Assembly (NCBI GenBank): GCA_041581135.1
Contig: JBFGCM010000064.1
Span: 1 to 22,332, forward strand
Origin: JBFGCM01 sp041581135
Lineage (GTDB): Bacteria > Actinomycetota > Acidimicrobiia > Spongiisociales > UBA5794
DNA: 22,332 nucleotides
Reading direction: 5' to 3'
Below the pieces are notes generated by a model, which had not been told where the DNA came from, did not search any database, and saw only the letters and a list, made by a program, of their open reading frames with translations. Position numbers and translations under genes: made by a program. Below are positions 22,200 through 22,332 of this stretch, in pieces. Each line of letters begins with the position of its first letter. The first letter of the stretch is position 1.

Positions 22200-22332
22200 T
22201 GTCGGTCGATCCGGGGGGTCGAACCCGGGCGAGCCGCATCGGCGAGCGGGTCGCGGCGCCTCACAATGCCCACGTGGGCTTCGACCGCAGCCCGCGACCG
22301 GGCGAATGACCTGCTGCGTTGTGCGCTACTTC
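22200..22332. other. Right-edge non-coding stretch with inverted repeats
   Basis: No convincing gene is seen. GGTCGCGG (22249-22256) pairs with CCGCGACC (22292-22299) around a 12-bp palindrome GCCCACGTGGGC (22268-22279). A short CCGGG/CCCGG repeat precedes it near 22210-22227. It may be an operator or RNA structure belonging to a gene beyond the window. Confidence 0.35.

Noticed and set aside
22206..22235. tRNA T-arm-like GGGTTCGA on the minus strand
   Set aside because: No matching acceptor, D or anticodon stems can be built around it.

Overview
The window is GC-rich, densely coded DNA from a chromosome. It shows a caa3/aa3-type cytochrome c oxidase cluster with a CtaG-type assembly factor and a small subunit IV, LCP and YyaL-type proteins, many GTG starts, and TANNNT boxes 7 nt before start codons (leaderless style). 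Together these suggest a high-GC actinobacterium, most likely of the Acidimicrobiia or a related lineage. That placement is inference. I see no phage, transposon, CRISPR or plasmid signature.

Layout. Positions 1-165 hold a heptamer array and stacked short hairpins, followed by hflX (minus). Next, on the minus strand, come a GNAT acetyltransferase, a two-CBS protein and a 95-nt selenocysteine tRNA (2641-2735). A membrane-anchored HTH protein (plus) converges on a penicillin-acylase-family amidase (minus), which lies downstream of an ACT-malic enzyme (minus). A hairpin-rich divergent spacer (7590-7823) then leads into the respiratory operon on the plus strand: thioredoxin-fold lipoprotein, ctaC (CoxII-cytochrome c), ctaD, ctaE, ctaF, ctaG and a small lipoprotein (7824-14159).

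Positions 14163-20820 are all minus strand. Transcription order is a YyaL/DUF255 thioredoxin-domain protein, a zinc-ribbon membrane protein with an extracellular domain, a fused BY-kinase-like ATPase/LCP protein, a paralogue of that extracellular domain, and a multi-pass membrane protein. A 266-bp divergent spacer with DnaA-box-like and CRP-like sites separates this from a sigma-70 family factor (21087-22142), which ends in a strong UUCG hairpin terminator.

Working together: the cta genes build the terminal oxidase, and the thioredoxin-like lipoprotein and CtaG probably serve its copper centres. The 14969-18767 block looks like an envelope polymer attachment module: an LCP transferase fused to an ATPase domain that has lost its Walker A lysine, flanked by two single-pass proteins sharing an unrecognised two-cysteine outer domain. 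This is the best candidate here for an undescribed system. Other points worth checking are a 15-bp duplication that appears to have frameshifted the ctaE start, an insertion of about 85 residues in the cytochrome c domain of CoxII, and a tRNA-Sec with no sel gene or evident selenoprotein beside it.
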